Below are positions 61,801 through 64,000 of a stretch of 64,000 bases of DNA, one piece after another. The first letter of the stretch is position 1, and the number at the start of each line of letters is the position of its first letter. The position numbers and the translations under genes are program-made. Location of the stretch: NCBI GenBank assembly GCA_949358305.1, contig OX442314.1, forward strand, positions 10,285,060 through 10,349,059. The letters are read 5' to 3'. Source of the DNA: Strigamia acuminata (Eukaryota > Arthropoda > Chilopoda > Geophilomorpha > Linotaeniidae). The notes under the pieces are model-generated. The model ran no database searches and was not told where the DNA came from. It saw nothing but the letters and a program-made list of their open reading frames with translations.

Positions 61801-64000
61801 AGTTATGTCGGAAGGTGCGCATGTGTAGCCGTCGCCTTCGAAACCGGCCGTGCAGCGACACACGAAAGCGTCGTGACGTGAATCGTAGACGCAGAGCGCA
61901 TTCTGGTGGCAGTTGTTGAGCAAATTGCAACTCACTTCATTTTCGTCTGGAATTTAATTTAATTTAATTTGATTTTTAATTTTTATTTTTTTGGTTTAAT
62001 ACCCGGATGTTTGTGGGGATCGATCGGATCGCAAGTTTCGTATCCGTCGCCGCGGAAATCGGCGTTGCAGACGCAATAGTGTTGTTGGATGTGTTCTTCG
62101 TATACGCAGGATGCGTGTGGATGGCAGTTGTTGATGACGTCGCAACCCTCGATCTCTTCGGAGCAGGAAAGCCCGTTTCCGATGAGTCCTTCGAGGCATT
62201 GGCACTCGTGTTTACCGCTGTGCGGGTTGTATATGCAATCTGCGTTCAAGTCGCACATCTCAAGGTTCTCACTGCAATCCTCGTCTGAAAAAACAAAGCA
62301 CAATAAAATTTTTGCATTTGTTTAAATTTGATAGAATTTGTTAAAATTTGTTAGAAATTGTTAAAATTTGTTAGAAATTGTTAAAATTTGTTAGAAATTG
62401 TTAAAATTTGTTAGAAATTGTTAAAATTTTTTAAGGAATTGTTAGAATTTTTTAAGAAATTGTTAGAATTTTTTAAGAAATTGTTAGAATTTGTTAAAAA
62501 TTTGTTAGAATTTGTTGAAATTAATTTTTATGTATTTAAATTTGTTAAAAATTATTAAAAATTGATAATAATTGTTAAAAATTGATAAAATTTGTTAAAA
62601 ATTGATAAAATTTGTTAAAAATTGATAATAATTGTTAAAAATTGATAATAATTGTTAAAAATTGATAATAATTGTTAAAAATTGATAATAATTGTTAAAA
62701 ATTGATAAAAATTGTTAAAAATTGATAGAATTTGTTAAAAATTGATAAAATTTATTAAAAATTTGTTGAAATTTGTTAAAATTTGTTAAAAATTTGTTGA
62801 AATTTGTTAAAAATTTGTTAAAATTTGTTAAAATTTGTTGAAATTTGTTTACTTTCATCAAACGTTGGTTTACAAACGACACCATCGCCCATAAAACCCG
62901 CTTTACACTGGCACTGAGCCGACTGTCCGGCTAAATGAACGCATTCGGCGTTTTCTTCGCATCTCAGAACATCACAAGTCAAAGATTCTACAACAACAAA
63001 AAAAAAATAAACAAATAAAAATAAAAAAATTATATTTTCACATTATCCTTCAACTTACGAACGCAATTAACCCCATCACCGGCGAATCCCTGTTTACACC
63101 GACAACTAAACGAGCCCTCATAATTGAAACACTCCGCATTCAAATGACAATTATCTCTCCCTTGTTGACATTCGTCAATATCTAACGAAAAAAAAATTTT
63201 TAAAAAAAATTACATTTATTTATAATTTTTCGACGTCGACGTCGTACCAACACACGCGGCTTCCTCCCCATTCACGTCCTGATAGAAATGCTCGAACCCG
63301 GGGTTGCACAGACAACTAAAACCATCGCCTTCCACAACGCACGAACTGTGACGTCCGCACTGCTCTTTGGCGCCGTCGCACGGATTACTCGCGCCTGGAA
63401 ACACAATCCGTCACCAACCGCCCGAGTCGCAATTAATTTCTTACATTTCACATACTGCTTAACGGCTCCACGGACGCGACAACTGCGTATCGAAGAACCT
63501 TCTCCCGCGCATCGTACACGATGTAATTGCGCGATACTTGCAACCGGGTCGCGTGATCCTCCTCCGAACCGATCGGCGCGAACGAACATTCGTCGAAATT
63601 CAACGTCTGGTCCACGATGAACGGAATGTTGATGCTGCTCTCCTCCAAATGGTAATTGTGGGTCGAATGCGAACGAATTGTGCCTGAAAAACGCGGGAAA
63701 TTCAATTGAATTCAATTGAAATGTGAATTAAAAATCAAAATAAAATAGGCCTAATTTTACCGGGCGAAATTCGCGTGTATTCTTCATTGAAGTCGTCGAC
63801 TTCGATGCGGGTTTCGAAGGGGATGGACGGAGTGGTGCCGTGGATGACGACTGTTGCTCGCATGTAGTTGAATACGTCGAGTCCGAGGTAGTTCTGTTCG
63901 ATGGTTACTTTGTGTCCGGTTTGCGGGAATTCTATGGTTAAGGTGTTGTTGAGGACTCCGCCGGTTATGTGGTATCCGTTGGGGAGGTTTGCGCTGGATG
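58861..64000 (-). CDS. NID: Nidogen (entactin), partial; 5' part off the window
   Basis: Minus-strand gene of at least fourteen exons, stop at 58861-58863. From the right edge: the later part of a G2F beta-barrel ([19 protein letters not shown]-like [14 protein letters not shown]; exons 63760-64000 and about 63460-63683), which in nidogen binds perlecan and collagen IV. Then EGF-like domains: one each at about 63250-63400, 63060-63180 and 62857-62985, two at 61995-62285, two at 61680-61930, three at 61270-61620, one at 60520-60675. Then YWTD/LDL-receptor class B repeats ([46 protein letters not shown]) from 60455 to 59065, the laminin-binding propeller. A final EGF ([16 protein letters not shown]) closes it. 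A secreted basement-membrane linker. No thyroglobulin type-1 domain (CWCV) is seen, unlike vertebrate nidogens, and the EGF array is long. The NIDO domain and signal peptide lie outside. Confidence 0.93.
60720..61262. repeat. Minisatellite in a nidogen intron (ttcatgaattttt units)
   Basis: More than twenty degenerate copies of a unit of about 20 bp such as tttttcgatttttcatgaat. Fills the whole intron between EGF exons. Confidence 0.85.
62325..62860. repeat. Minisatellite in a nidogen intron (attgttaaaatttgttaga units)
   Basis: About thirty copies of units such as aaattgttaaaatttgttag, drifting to ttgttaaaaattgataataa in the middle. Fills the intron between two EGF exons. Confidence 0.9.

Overview
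The window is metazoan nuclear DNA. Its genes have many short introns with GT..AG borders in AT-rich sequence, and it carries genes for cilia, Golgi traffic, basement membrane and germline. Gene density is high: about eight genes in the first 17 kb, with introns mostly under 700 bp. Two genes lie only 2 nt apart on one strand, like an operon, and another pair overlaps in coding sequence. A small-genome invertebrate deuterostome such as a tunicate would fit, but the sequence does not prove the phylum.

Positions 1-17.3 kb are a compact gene cluster whose transcription units alternate in direction: LRR protein (-), WDPCP/fritz (+), MRPL48 (-), SAYSD1-MOCS2A (+,+), COG2 (-), IFT43 (+), SPATA17 (-), nanos (+). 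Four divergent spacers of 0.2-0.45 kb look like bidirectional promoters. Convergent gene ends are about 100 bp apart or overlap. WDPCP, IFT43 and SPATA17 are linked to cilia or sperm, and an RFX X-box-like site lies in the COG2/IFT43 promoter.

Positions 17.3-39 kb are accessory DNA: an inverted degenerate copy of the WDPCP 3' end, decayed Ty1/copia and Ty3/gypsy fragments, minisatellites, a TA-flanked MITE, and a complete 12.5-kb LTR element (element 1, 22746-35210). Element 1 has identical-looking 598-bp LTRs and a 4-bp target duplication. Its pol has lost the RT and RNase H catalytic residues and lacks an integrase core, and no gag is visible. It carries a second long ORF near the 3' end.

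Positions 39-57.5 kb hold two tandem SDR (retinol-dehydrogenase-like, SDR9C type) genes on the minus strand. Each is broken in its C-terminal coding exon by a transposon. SDR1 holds a 738-bp hAT-like element with an 8-bp duplication. SDR2 holds a complete 11.8-kb Ty3/gypsy element (element 2, 43270-55051) with identical-looking 631-bp LTRs, gag, intact pol motifs and a spliced third ORF.

Positions 58.9-64 kb hold the 3' two thirds of a nidogen gene (-): part of the G2F domain, about eleven EGF domains, YWTD repeats and a final EGF. The NIDO domain lies past the right edge.
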